Assembly (NCBI RefSeq): GCF_900111325.1
Contig: NZ_FOGW01000004.1
Span: 62,001 to 126,000 of the forward strand
Direction: 5' to 3'
Length of the DNA stretch: 64,000 nt
Origin: Lachnobacterium bovis
Lineage (GTDB): Bacteria > Bacillota > Clostridia > Lachnospirales > Lachnospiraceae
The position numbers and the translations under genes are program-made. How positions within the stretch are numbered: the stretch's first letter is position 1; each line of letters begins with the position of its first letter. The notes beneath the pieces are model-generated. The model did no database searches and was not told the DNA's origin. It saw only the letters and a list, made by a program, of their open reading frames with translations. This document shows positions 7,470 through 16,369 of the stretch, in pieces.

Positions 7470-9593
7470 TTAAACTTCAAAAATCAAGTCGCCGTATGAT
7501 GGCATTGGCCAGTACTCTTTGCCAACTAACATTTCTAAGTCATCAACTGGTTTTCTTAAAGCATCCATAGTAACTTTAACGTTATCTCTATAGAATTCAG
7601 CTTTTTCACGTTGACAAGAAATTGCTGAAGCTTTATCAGTCAATTCTGTTAATGTTGCCAACTGCTTATTTACTTCTTTCAATAATGAAGAAACTTTAGT
7701 TAACATATCGCTTTGTGTAGAAACATCTGCACTTGCAACTGCAGCTCTTACAGCATTAATTGAATCTGCAAGAGTAGTTGTATATTTGATAACAGCAGGA
7801 ATAATCTGTTTACATGTAATATCGATCATTGCTCTAGCTTCGATATTTATTGTTTTAGCATATTTCTCATATTCAATTTCAACACGAGACTCTAATTCAG
7901 GTTTTGTAAATACTTTGAATTTTTCAAATGCTCTAACATTATTTTCTTTAACATATGCTGGTACAGCATCAACCATTGATTTAATGTTTGGAAGACCACG
8001 TCTTTGTGCTTCCTCAACCCACTCATCAGAATATCCATCACCGTTGAAAATAATTCTCTGATGTTGTGTTGCAAGTCTCTTAATGATATCATGCACTGCT
8101 AAATCAAAGTTATCTGCTTTTTCTAACTCATCACAAGCATCTGAGAATGCTTCTGCAACAATAGTGTTTAATACGATATTTGCCTGAGCAACAGAATCCT
8201 GTGAACCAACCATTCTAAACTCAAATTTGTTACCTGTGAAAGCAAATGGTGATGTTCTGTTTCTATCTGTAGCATCTTTCATGAAATCTGGTAAAGTCTT
8301 AACACCAGTGTGTAATCTTTCACCTTCTAAGCTTCGTGTTGCTTCACCAGTGCTTACTAACTGATTAATAACATCTTGTAACTGATCTCCAAGATAAATA
8401 GAAAGAATTGCTGGTGGTGCTTCATTAGCTCCAAGTCTGTGATCATTTCCTACATCTGCTGCAGATGCTCTAAGTAAATCAGCATGCTCATCTACTGCTC
8501 TTAAAATACATGTAAGAACAAGTAAGAACTGAATATTTTCATGTGGTGTCTCACCTGGCTCTAATAAATTGATACCATCGTTTGTTGTGATTGACCAGTT
8601 GTTGTGTTTACCTGAACCATTTACTCCATCAAATGGTTTCTCATGAAGTAAACATTGTAATCCATGTCTTCCTGCAACTTTCTTTAATGTTTCCATTGTT
8701 AACTGGTTATTATCTACTGCAATGTTACATTTTGCATAAATTGGAGCAAGCTCGTGCTGTGCTGGTGCAACTTCGTTATGTTGTGTTTTAGCTGAAACAC
8801 CTAATTTCCATAACTCTTTGTTAACATCACGCATGTAAGCTGCGATTCTTTCTCTAATAGCACCAAAGTAATGATCGTCCATTTCTTGACCTTTAGGAGG
8901 CATTGCACCAAATAATGTTCTACCTGTAAAAATCAAATCTTTTCTCTGTAAATATTTTTCACGATCTACTAAGAAATATTCTTGTTCAGGACCTACTGAA
9001 GGTGTTACTTTTTTAGAAGTTGTATTACCGAATAATCTTAATAATCTAAGTGACTGTTCATTAATTGCTTCCATTGATCTAAGTAAAGGTGTTTTCTGAT
9101 CTAATGCTTCGCCTGTATATGAACAGAATGCTGTTGGAATACAAAGTGTTGCACCAGCTGCATCGTGACGTACGAAAGCAGGTGATGTACAATCCCACGC
9201 TGTATATCCTCTTGCTTCGAATGTAGCTCTTAATCCACCTGATGGGAATGACGATGCATCAGGTTCACCTTTAATTAATTCTTTTCCAGAAAAGCTCATA
9301 AGAATTTTTCCATTCTCCATTGGAGCTGTAATAAATGAATCATGTTTCTCAGCTGTTACACCTGTTAATGGTTGGAACCAATGTGAATAATGTGTTGCTC
9401 CTCTTTCAATAGCCCACTCTTTCATCTCGTGTGCAACTACATCAGCTGTTTCTAAATCTAATTCTCTTCCCTCATCCATTACTTCATGAAGTTTCTTGTA
9501 GACTTTCTTTGGAAGACGTTCCTGCATTACAGAATCATTAAATACATCTTCGCCAAAAATATCTGCCACATTGAAATACTCTGTCTCTCGCAT
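7470..9593 (-). CDS. glnN: Glutamine synthetase type III
   Basis: The enzyme makes glutamine from glutamate, ammonium and ATP in the cytosol. Its 707 residues are typical of the large GSIII class, not of GlnA (about 450). Visible motifs are GVNGSGKHNNWSI (ATP and active-site loop), PSVGPEQEYFL (the metal-binding Glu segment) and RTSPFAFTGNKFEFR before the conserved VGS. The ATG at 9593 was chosen because AAAGGA lies 8 bases before it; an in-frame ATG at 9602 abuts that motif and cannot use it. It sits upstream of amt-PII, forming an ammonium uptake and assimilation pair, and has an elaborate leader (see 9663-9814). Confidence 0.96.
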   Translation of the reverse strand: MRETEYFNVADIFGEDVFNDSVMQERLPKKVYKKLHEVMDEGRELDLETADVVAHEMKEWAIERGATHYSHWFQPLTGVTAEKHDSFITAPMENGKILMSFSGKELIKGEPDASSFPSGGLRATFEARGYTAWDCTSPAFVRHDAAGATLCIPTAFCSYTGEALDQKTPLLRSMEAINEQSLRLLRLFGNTTSKKVTPSVGPEQEYFLVDREKYLQRKDLIFTGRTLFGAMPPKGQEMDDHYFGAIRERIAAYMRDVNKELWKLGVSAKTQHNEVAPAQHELAPIYAKCNIAVDNNQLTMETLKKVAGRHGLQCLLHEKPFDGVNGSGKHNNWSITTNDGINLLEPGETPHENIQFLLVLTCILRAVDEHADLLRASAADVGNDHRLGANEAPPAILSIYLGDQLQDVINQLVSTGEATRSLEGERLHTGVKTLPDFMKDATDRNRTSPFAFTGNKFEFRMVGSQDSVAQANIVLNTIVAEAFSDACDELEKADNFDLAVHDIIKRLATQHQRIIFNGDGYSDEWVEEAQRRGLPNIKSMVDAVPAYVKENNVRAFEKFKVFTKPELESRVEIEYEKYAKTINIEARAMIDITCKQIIPAVIKYTTTLADSINAVRAAVASADVSTQSDMLTKVSSLLKEVNKQLATLTELTDKASAISCQREKAEFYRDNVKVTMDALRKPVDDLEMLVGKEYWPMPSYGDLIFEV

Positions 9594-9616
9594 AATATAC
9601 ATCCTTTCTAAACATC

Positions 9617-9649
9617 ACACAACTTTATTCCCTAAAGTGTGATTTTTTA
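9617..9649 (-). promoter_or_regulatory. Hairpin directly upstream of the glnN ribosome-binding site
   Basis: On the minus strand ATCACAC pairs with GTGTGAT and an inner TTTA/TAAA extends the stem around GGGAA. It ends about 8 bases before AAAGGA and could influence translation initiation of glnN. Confidence 0.45.
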
Positions 9650-9662
9650 TCAACTTCTTTTG

Positions 9663-9691
9663 ACATTAATTGATTACAACTTACATTAATT
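9663..9691. repeat. Two ACATTAATT direct repeats exactly 20 bp apart
   Basis: ACATTAATT occurs at 9663-9671 and 9683-9691. The two-helical-turn spacing within the glnN upstream region is what a dimeric activator or repressor site would look like. No regulator is identified. Confidence 0.4.
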
Positions 9692-9725
9692 TATTCTATA
9701 AGGACAGCTAATATATCCCTTAAAT

Positions 9726-9761
9726 AAAAAAATGGGCACTCCAACCTTTGTTGGAACGCCC
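9726..9761 (-). terminator. Strong hairpin-T7 terminator in the glnN leader
   Basis: On the minus strand a 12-bp stem (9734-9745 with 9750-9761, two G-U pairs, AAAG loop) is followed by A and seven T. It lies between the promoter at 9786-9814 and glnN, so it is either a leader attenuator or the end of a short RNA of about 54 nt. Confidence 0.85.
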
Positions 9762-9785
9762 TTGTTCTCTAAATCAACTGTTGTT

Positions 9786-9814
9786 AGAATACCTTATCTT
9801 CTAGAAAAAATCAA
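9786..9814 (-). promoter_or_regulatory. Promoter of the glnN leader (or a short RNA)
   Basis: On the minus strand TTGATT (9809-9814), a 17-bp spacer and TATTCT (9786-9791) form a good sigma-A promoter. The predicted transcript start near 9779 is about 18 bases before the terminator hairpin. Confidence 0.7.
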
Positions 9815-9926
9815 TGTTTTTTTTTATTTTTTTAATTCTTTATATATTTTTTACTATAAACATCTTTTTTTTTATAAATTTTTATACAAAATTAATATTT
9901 TTATTTGGCTACTTTTTTACTTTATC

Positions 9927-9964
9927 AAAAAAGGGCTTGCATCCATATAGACACAAACCCTTTT
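9927..9964 (-). terminator. Intrinsic terminator of fba
   Basis: On the minus strand AAAAGGGTTTG pairs with CAAGCCCTTTT (one G-U pair) across a 14-nt loop and runs into T residues, 67 bases after the fba stop. Confidence 0.8.
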
Positions 9965-10030
9965 ATGTTAATCAATATCTCGAATAATGATTAACCCTTA
10001 ATTATAAATTGACATTTAAAGAAAACAAAA

Positions 10031-10900
10031 TTATGCGTTAGCTTTTCCAACTGAACCAAATAATTCCATTTTTTCTTTAACCATATCTTTAATAGCTTCA
10101 GCACCTGGAGCTAATAATTTACGAGGATCGAATCCTTTACCTTCTAAGTCTTTACCAGCTTCGATGTATTTACGTGTAGCTTCCTGGAAAGCAAGCTGAC
10201 ATTCTGTATTTACATTGATTTTAGCAACACCTAAAGAAATAGCTTTTTTGATCATATCAGCTGGGATACCTGTACCACCGTGAAGTACTAATGGCATAGC
10301 TCCTGTCTGCTGCTGAATAGCATCAAGTGTGTCGAATGAAAGTCCCTGCCAGTTTTCTGGGTATTTTCCGTGGATGTTACCAATACCAGCTGCAAGCATA
10401 TCTACACCAAGATCTGCTACTGCTTTACATTCGTTAGGATCAGCACACTCACCTGCACCTACTACACCGTCTTCTTCTCCACCGATTGAACCAACTTCAG
10501 CTTCGATTGACATTCCCATTGCATGAGCAACTTTAACTAATTCTGTTGTTTTAGCTACGTTCTCTTCGATTGGATAGTGTGAACCATCGAACATGATTGA
10601 TGTGAAACCAGCTTTAACGCATTTGTAACATCCTTCATATGAACCGTGATCTAAGTGAAGAGCTACAGGAACTGTAATTCCTAATTCTTTATCCATAGCT
10701 TTAACCATAGCTGCAACAGTTTCGAAACCTGTCATGTATTTTCCAGCACCTTCAGATACACCTAAGATAACTGGTGACTGTAATTCCTCAGCTGTAAGTA
10801 AAATAGATTTTGTCCACTCTAAGTTGTTGATGTTGAATTGACCTACTGCATAGTGGCCTGCTTTTGCTTTATCAAGCATTTCTTTTGCGGATACTAACAT
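10031..10900 (-). CDS. fba: Class II fructose-bisphosphate aldolase
   Basis: This 289-residue zinc enzyme interconverts fructose 1,6-bisphosphate with dihydroxyacetone phosphate and glyceraldehyde 3-phosphate in glycolysis. HLDHG (82-86) gives catalytic Asp84 and zinc ligand His85; further zinc ligands are His177 (GNIHGKYP) and His207 (LHGGTG). The phosphate-binding glycine run and the NVNTE segment (230-234 region) are present. The start follows AGGAGG with 7 bases spacing. Codon choice is noticeably cleaner than in its neighbours, in line with high expression. It is monocistronic, with its own terminator and an operator-like palindrome upstream. Confidence 0.96.
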   Translation of the reverse strand: MLVSAKEMLDKAKAGHYAVGQFNINNLEWTKSILLTAEELQSPVILGVSEGAGKYMTGFETVAAMVKAMDKELGITVPVALHLDHGSYEGCYKCVKAGFTSIMFDGSHYPIEENVAKTTELVKVAHAMGMSIEAEVGSIGGEEDGVVGAGECADPNECKAVADLGVDMLAAGIGNIHGKYPENWQGLSFDTLDAIQQQTGAMPLVLHGGTGIPADMIKKAISLGVAKINVNTECQLAFQEATRKYIEAGKDLEGKGFDPRKLLAPGAEAIKDMVKEKMELFGSVGKANA

Positions 10901-10937
10901 GTTATTTTCCTCCTATGAAATAAAATACTGTTCTCTC

Positions 10938-10962
10938 TAATACGTTTGCGCAAAACGTATTA
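10938..10962. promoter_or_regulatory. 25-bp operator-like palindrome upstream of fba
   Basis: Perfect 10-bp arms TAATACGTTT (10938-10947) and AAACGTATTA (10953-10962) flank GCGCA. On the minus strand it lies just downstream of a TTAGCG-17-TACAAT promoter candidate, where a repressor site is expected. The arms resemble LacI/CggR-type operators only loosely; the regulator is unknown. Confidence 0.6.
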
Positions 10963-11165
10963 CAGATAGCGATTGTATTATTATTTGTACTTTTCGCTAA
11001 CAGTTTTATTATAGTATATTTTGGAAAAAAAATAAAGTTAATTACTTAACAATTTTATTTTTTTTTCATTTTTTATGATTTTCTATAATATTTAGGTATT
11101 TAATTTATAATTTTTTTACGATTTTTTTCTAATATAAATAGAATTTTTATATATTTTTTACCTTA

Positions 11166-12146
11166 CTATAATTTTTCAATCTCTTCGATGGTTAATTTTT
11201 CGTATGGATCTTCAAAAACTTCATGTGGAAAAGCTGTAATTTCTGCAATTTCTGCAGCATCTACAACTAAAGAAACCGCTTTATGTAAATTCTTTATGGT
11301 CAATTCTTTATATTTTCCACCAAATTCACCATCTGTTGTCCATGCAACTTTTTCATCACATGTAATTTTTAATTCGTCAGTTTTAAATGAGTATATATAA
11401 TCTGTATCATCTCTTAAGTTAGTAAGACATGTTAAAATTTCACTTAACTCAACAGGATTTTTTGGTGTCTTGATAAATGTTGCTTCAAATACACCATCGT
11501 CTAATTTAACATTTTTTCCTGTCATTCCTTTAAAACCACCAACTGAAACAGAATTCGATATCATTCCGAAAATAAATTTATCTTCTATTACTTTTCCATC
11601 ATATTCAATCTTCATTTTATAGGATTTAATATCATTTAAATGTTTTGCACCCTCTAAAATATATGCAAGATGTCCTAATATATTTTTTAATTGCTGTGGT
11701 GTTTTATATGATACTTCTGTAAAAATTCCAAATGCTGCAACATATACAAATGTATCTCCATTAAAATATCCCATATCACATGGGAATAATGTTCCAGTTG
11801 CCGCTGTACGTGCCGCCTCTACCATATTTTTTGAAATACCTAACGAATTAGCAAAATCATTAGTACTTCCTGCAGGAATATATCCTACTGGAATATCCAA
11901 CTCTGCCTCAAGTAGTCCTGTAATTACTTCATCTAACGTTCCATCACCACCACTACAAATAATTCTGTCAAATTTTTCAGCTTCATTAATTATTTGTTGG
12001 ACAGCATCTCCACTTGATTGTGTTGGATAAATTGTTACTTCATATCCTGATTTTACAATAATATCCACTATATCAACCAAATAATTTTTTATTAATCCTT
12101 TTCCAGAGTATGGATTAAATATTAACAAACACTTTTCTTTTACCAT
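11166..12146 (-). CDS. Lipid kinase, YegS/DagK (BmrU) family
   Basis: The 326-residue protein starts with the fold signature IFNPYSGKG (9-17) and carries the kinase nucleotide motif SGGDGT (65-70), followed by PAGSTNDFA, typical of diacylglycerol kinase-like lipid kinases. These cytosolic, membrane-associated enzymes phosphorylate diacylglycerol or related lipids for phospholipid recycling; the exact substrate is not visible. It is the last gene of the hprK-to-whiA run (47 bases after whiA). No clear terminator is seen downstream, only an AT-rich stretch. Confidence 0.85.
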   Translation of the reverse strand: MVKEKCLLIFNPYSGKGLIKNYLVDIVDIIVKSGYEVTIYPTQSSGDAVQQIINEAEKFDRIICSGGDGTLDEVITGLLEAELDIPVGYIPAGSTNDFANSLGISKNMVEAARTAATGTLFPCDMGYFNGDTFVYVAAFGIFTEVSYKTPQQLKNILGHLAYILEGAKHLNDIKSYKMKIEYDGKVIEDKFIFGMISNSVSVGGFKGMTGKNVKLDDGVFEATFIKTPKNPVELSEILTCLTNLRDDTDYIYSFKTDELKITCDEKVAWTTDGEFGGKYKELTIKNLHKAVSLVVDAAEIAEITAFPHEVFEDPYEKLTIEEIEKL

Positions 12147-12193
12147 TTTTCATTACCTCTTTAGTCTTTAATAGTTTACAACCGCAATAAAAA

Positions 12194-13090
12194 TCAACCT
12201 GCATTTTTATTTCTGAGCTCTTCTGCTATCAAAGATATTTTTCTGAGTCTATGATTTACTCCAGACTTTCCTACTGGTGGATCTAGTAATGTTCCTAAAT
12301 CTTTCAATGAAGAATCCGGATTTTCCAATCTTAAAATTGCTATTTCTTTTAATTGATCCGGCAAATTAATTAATTCATTTTTTTCCTTAATCAATTCAAT
12401 ATCTTCTATCTGTCTTATAGCAGCATTTACAGTTTTTCCAATATTTGCAGTTTCGCAATTAACCTTACGATTAACGGTATTTCTCATATCTTTTAGAATT
12501 CTTACATTTTCAAGCTCTAATAATGCTTGATATGCCCCTATTGCGCTCAAAAAATCACTAATTTGTGATCCTTCTTTTATGTAAACCACATAGTGATTTT
12601 TTCTTAAAACAATTTTGGCATCTAATCCAAAAGTTATCATTATTTTTTGAATCCTATTAGCCTTATTTTTATTATTACATACCATTTCTAAATGATACGA
12701 TTTATGTGGATCCGATATCGAACCAATGGCAAGAAATGTTCCTCTAAGATATGCCTTTCTCATTTCAGTTTGCTCTAACATTTTTTCATCAAATGCACTT
12801 AGTCCAACAGCTATTGGATCATTGGTTAGTTTATAGCCTAATGTTTTTAAAAATAATTTACAATTATCTTTTCCTATTTGTTTTGTTATATCAAAAGGAA
12901 AATTATTTTTTACTAATATAGCAAAGTGTTCAAACACAATTGGATTATCTGTATCTAGTATAAAATTTTCATAGTTTCCTACTACTTCTCCTATACTAGA
13001 TACGATACCCATTAATTCGGCTATGTCATACTCTTTATTGTTGTTTGATTTGCTAATTATTTCTGTTTTTACTTTTTGTGAAAACGACAT
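12194..13090 (-). CDS. whiA: WhiA-family DNA-binding regulator
   Basis: The 298-residue protein begins MSFSQKVKTEI, as WhiA proteins do, and contains the LAGLIDADG-like homing-endonuclease fold without its catalytic acids (about 90-190) and a C-terminal helix-turn-helix (about 215-295, including NRKVNCETANIGKTV and LKDLGTLLDPPVGKSGVNHRL). WhiA affects cell division and chromosome segregation in Firmicutes and sporulation in actinomycetes. It starts 3 bases after rapZ, the conserved rapZ-whiA pairing of Firmicutes. Confidence 0.95.
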   Translation of the reverse strand: MSFSQKVKTEIISKSNNNKEYDIAELMGIVSSIGEVVGNYENFILDTDNPIVFEHFAILVKNNFPFDITKQIGKDNCKLFLKTLGYKLTNDPIAVGLSAFDEKMLEQTEMRKAYLRGTFLAIGSISDPHKSYHLEMVCNNKNKANRIQKIMITFGLDAKIVLRKNHYVVYIKEGSQISDFLSAIGAYQALLELENVRILKDMRNTVNRKVNCETANIGKTVNAAIRQIEDIELIKEKNELINLPDQLKEIAILRLENPDSSLKDLGTLLDPPVGKSGVNHRLRKISLIAEELRNKNAG

Positions 13091-13093
13091 ATT

Positions 13094-13963
13094 TTATTTG
13101 CCTCTTAAAGAATCCTTTCCTATGTCTCTATGCTCTATTTTTAAACCAAATTCATTTTGGTCTTTTAGTCGATTATAAAGTTCGTTTGCTAATGTAACAG
13201 AGCGATGCTTACCTCCTGTACAGCCTATTGATATTACAAGTTGATTTTTACCTTCACTAATGTATTTTGGTAATAAAAACCTAACCATATCCTCAAGTTT
13301 ATCCAAAAATTCTGTTGACTCCTTAAACTGCATTACATAATCTTGGATTTCTTTATCATTTCCAGTTTTTGGTCTTAATTCATCAATATAATATGGATTT
13401 GGTAAAAATCTTACATCTATAACTAAATCAGAATCTGTAGGTATTCCGTACTTAAAACCAAACGATAATATAGTCACAAATATATTTTTATAATTATAAT
13501 CGTTACTATATATCTTTTCAATCTCACTTTTCAATTCTCTCGTCAACAAATGACTAGTATCAATTATACAAGATGCATGTTTTTTTAATGTTTCAAGACG
13601 TAATCTTTCCCTTTCAATTCCTTTATCTATTCTTTCTCCATTTGCGAGCGGATGATTTCTTCTTGTCTCTTTAAAACGTTTAATCAAGACTTCATCTTCG
13701 GCATCTAGGAAAAGAATATCCGTCTGAATATCTATTTTTTTTAGATTGTCGACCATTTCAGAAATATTTACTAAATTTCCACTTCTAACGTCTATTCCTA
13801 AAGCAACTTTTTGCATCTCTGAAGTTTCGTTAGACAAATCAACAATTTTATCTATTAACTGAATTGGTAGATTATCAATACAATAATACCCTATGTCTTC
13901 TAGCATTTTCATTGCAGTTGTCTTTCCTGCACCTGACATACCTGTTACAATCAAAACCTTCAT
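13094..13963 (-). CDS. rapZ: RapZ/YvcJ nucleotide-binding protein
   Basis: The 289-residue P-loop protein has Walker A GMSGAGKT (8-15), a Walker B-like ILFLDAEDE, and the C-terminal signature SIGCTGGKHRSV. In E. coli RapZ guides small-RNA decay for glucosamine-6-phosphate synthase; in Bacillus YvcJ binds GTP and has been linked to competence, so the function here is open. It lies 1 base after murB and 3 before whiA, so the three are certainly co-transcribed. Confidence 0.95.
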   Translation of the reverse strand: MKVLIVTGMSGAGKTTAMKMLEDIGYYCIDNLPIQLIDKIVDLSNETSEMQKVALGIDVRSGNLVNISEMVDNLKKIDIQTDILFLDAEDEVLIKRFKETRRNHPLANGERIDKGIERERLRLETLKKHASCIIDTSHLLTRELKSEIEKIYSNDYNYKNIFVTILSFGFKYGIPTDSDLVIDVRFLPNPYYIDELRPKTGNDKEIQDYVMQFKESTEFLDKLEDMVRFLLPKYISEGKNQLVISIGCTGGKHRSVTLANELYNRLKDQNEFGLKIEHRDIGKDSLRGK

Positions 13964-13964
13964 A

Positions 13965-14882
13965 TTAGAACTCTCCCATCATTTTTACTTCTGGTTCTAA
14001 GGTTACATCATATTTAGTTTTAACGATACTTATAACATATTTTATAAGTTCATAAACATCTGTCGCTGTTGCCGCATTTGAGTTAACAACAAAACCACAA
14101 TGTTTCTCCGAAACCTGTGCTCCTCCAATCTTATATCCTTTAAGACCTGCGTCTTCTATTAATTTTCCTGCAAAATTATCTTTTGGTCTTTTAAATGTGC
14201 TTCCTGCACTAGGAAAATTTAATGGTTGTGATGAGATTCTTCTTTTTTTGTAATCATCCATAGTTGCATATATTTCATCTTTATTAGCTTCTTTTAATTT
14301 AAAAGTTGCTTCTAAAACAATATATTCTTTTTCTAAGATACAACTATGTCTATATGATAAATCTAAATCTTGTGCTTTAATTTCTAGTACTTGTCCATCC
14401 TTGGTACAAACTTTTACACTAACTAAAACGTCTTTTATCTCTCCCCCAAATGCTCCTGCATTCATTACAATTGCTCCTCCAATTGTACCTGGAATGCCTG
14501 CTGCAAATTCAAGTCCGCCTAGGCCTTCTTTTGCTGCAAAGTTGGCAACTTTTGCAAGTGATGACCCTGCACCAGTGATAATAGTATCACCTTTTATATC
14601 TATATACTCTGCATTTCTTCTAACAGAAATAACGACACCTTTTAATCCTTGATCTGAAACTAAAAGATTACTTCCGTTACCAACTACATGATAAGGGACT
14701 TCTAAGTCATTACAAAGATCAATTAAATCTTTTACTTCTGTTGCAGATGGAGACACAAAAATCTCTGCATCTCCACCTACTCTAAATGTTGTATGTTTTT
14801 TCATTGGCTCATTAAGAGCAATTTCACTTTCTGGTATATATTTTTTTATTCCATTTACTACTTGTTCAATTATGTAACTCAT
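13965..14882 (-). CDS. murB: UDP-N-acetylenolpyruvoylglucosamine reductase
   Basis: This 305-residue flavoenzyme reduces the enolpyruvyl group of UDP-GlcNAc-enolpyruvate to make UDP-MurNAc for peptidoglycan. FAD-binding segments are NGSNLLVSD and GIPGTIGGAIVMNAGAFGGEI. The proton-donor serine lies in SAGSTFKRP and the acidic catalytic residue in LEPEVKMMG near the C terminus. The length and the absence of the Tyr-loop insert fit the type IIb form of Firmicutes. It begins 37 bases after the aminopeptidase gene. Confidence 0.95.
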   Translation of the reverse strand: MSYIIEQVVNGIKKYIPESEIALNEPMKKHTTFRVGGDAEIFVSPSATEVKDLIDLCNDLEVPYHVVGNGSNLLVSDQGLKGVVISVRRNAEYIDIKGDTIITGAGSSLAKVANFAAKEGLGGLEFAAGIPGTIGGAIVMNAGAFGGEIKDVLVSVKVCTKDGQVLEIKAQDLDLSYRHSCILEKEYIVLEATFKLKEANKDEIYATMDDYKKRRISSQPLNFPSAGSTFKRPKDNFAGKLIEDAGLKGYKIGGAQVSEKHCGFVVNSNAATATDVYELIKYVISIVKTKYDVTLEPEVKMMGEF

Positions 14883-14919
14883 ATAATATTATTTCTCTCA
14901 TTCATTAAAGATTTAATAA

Positions 14920-16323
14920 TTATGCCTCAATTAAAAATGCAATATATCCTCTTAATGCTTCATACAAATCAACTTTACTAATAATTTCCCATGGTGCATG
15001 CATATTTAATACAGCAACACCACTATCAATTACGTTCATTCCGTATTTTGCAAGAATATAAGCGATTGTTCCACCGCCGCCTTGATCTACTTTACCAAGT
15101 TCTGAAGTTTGGAATGAAACTTCATTTTTATCCATGATGTTTCTAAGTTCTGCAATATATTCTGCATTTGCATCATTAGAACCGCTCTTTCCTCTTGAAC
15201 CTGTATATTTATTAAACACTAATCCTTTTCCAAAATATGCACAGTTTCTTTTTTCCATTACTGATGGATACATTGGATCAAATGCTGCTGAAACATCAGA
15301 TGATAAAACTTTTGAATTGCTTAACGCTCTTCTTACTTTAAGTTCTGAATAATTTCCTGTTAAATTCATAACTTCAGCGACACAATTTTCAAAGAATCTT
15401 GATGTCATTCCTGAAGCACCAACGCTACCGATTTCTTCTTTATCAACTAATAAACATACGCTAGTTTTGTTTGGAACTTCTTTCATTTCTAACATTGCCA
15501 TAAATGATGGATATGCACAAACTCTATCATCATGTCCATAACCCATAATCATACTTCTATCAAATCCAAAGTCTCTTGCAGCTCCTGCTGGTACAACTTC
15601 AATTTCTGCTGATAAAAAGTCGTCTTCATCTACACTATATTCTTTTGATAAAATATCTAAAATATTTGCTTTAACTCTATCTTTAATCTTATCATCAGAA
15701 TCATCTTTTTGTTCTTTTGGAATGCTACCAATTAAAACATCAAGGTTCTCGCCTTCAACTACTTTATCACCTTTTTTAGATAATTGATCTGCTGATAAAT
15801 GAATCAATAAATCACTTACACCAAATACAGGATCATCTGGATTTTCACCAATGTTTACTTTTACTACTGTGCCATCTTTTTTAGCAATTACACCGTGTAA
15901 TGCAAGTGGTAAAGTAACCCATTGATATTTTTTAATTCCACCATAGTAGTGAGTATCTAAAAATGTCATTTCAGTATCTTCATATAGTGGAACCTGTTTT
16001 AAATCCATTCTTGGTGAATCAATATGTGCACCTAAAATGTTCATTCCTTTTTCAAGATCTTCTTTTCCAAGAATAAACATTGCGATTTCCTTACCCATAT
16101 TGTTTGCAATAATCTTATCTCCAGCTTTTAATGTAGTATCAGCTGCGATTACTTCATTTAAATCCTTGAATCCGTTATCTAAAGCTTTTGTATAAAATTC
16201 TTGTGCGCATTCTCTTTCTGTTTTGCAATCACTAATGAATTTTTTGTATCCATCTGCAAAATCAAATACCTTTTTTTTATCTTCTTCGTCTGAATATTTC
16301 AACCATGCATTTTTCTTTTCCAT
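14920..16323 (-). CDS. M18-family aminopeptidase
   Basis: The 467-residue enzyme is a cytosolic zinc aminopeptidase of the M18 family (aspartyl aminopeptidase-like, ApeA type). The metal-binding His and Asp are in GAHIDSPRMDLKQ, the catalytic acid and ligand Glu in LVDKEEIGSVG, a further ligand in GYGHDDRVCAYPS, and the last His in VLNMHAPWEI. It probably removes N-terminal acidic or hydrophobic residues in peptide turnover. AGGAGA precedes the start. Its place between hprK and murB is common in this family of bacteria; the gaps are 46 and 37 bases. Confidence 0.92.
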   Translation of the reverse strand: MEKKNAWLKYSDEEDKKKVFDFADGYKKFISDCKTERECAQEFYTKALDNGFKDLNEVIAADTTLKAGDKIIANNMGKEIAMFILGKEDLEKGMNILGAHIDSPRMDLKQVPLYEDTEMTFLDTHYYGGIKKYQWVTLPLALHGVIAKKDGTVVKVNIGENPDDPVFGVSDLLIHLSADQLSKKGDKVVEGENLDVLIGSIPKEQKDDSDDKIKDRVKANILDILSKEYSVDEDDFLSAEIEVVPAGAARDFGFDRSMIMGYGHDDRVCAYPSFMAMLEMKEVPNKTSVCLLVDKEEIGSVGASGMTSRFFENCVAEVMNLTGNYSELKVRRALSNSKVLSSDVSAAFDPMYPSVMEKRNCAYFGKGLVFNKYTGSRGKSGSNDANAEYIAELRNIMDKNEVSFQTSELGKVDQGGGGTIAYILAKYGMNVIDSGVAVLNMHAPWEIISKVDLYEALRGYIAFLIEA

Positions 16324-16369
16324 CTTATAATCTCCTATCTTTTAAAAACTAGTACATATTAAATAAAAA

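Larger units (their letters stand above)
9594..10030. other. 437-base gene-free stretch between fba and glnN
   Basis: It holds the glnN leader elements (9617-9814), the fba terminator (9927-9964) and a very T-rich block on the + strand (9815-9926). I see no convincing protein-coding gene in it. Confidence 0.7.

Noticed and set aside
7786..8061. Open frame antisense to glnN
   Set aside because: Shadow of a strongly conserved gene; no start signals.
9732..9950. Open frame of 72 residues in the fba-glnN gap
   Set aside because: Composition is almost only Phe, Leu, Tyr and Ile from a T-rich stretch, it begins inside the terminator hairpin and lacks a ribosome-binding site.
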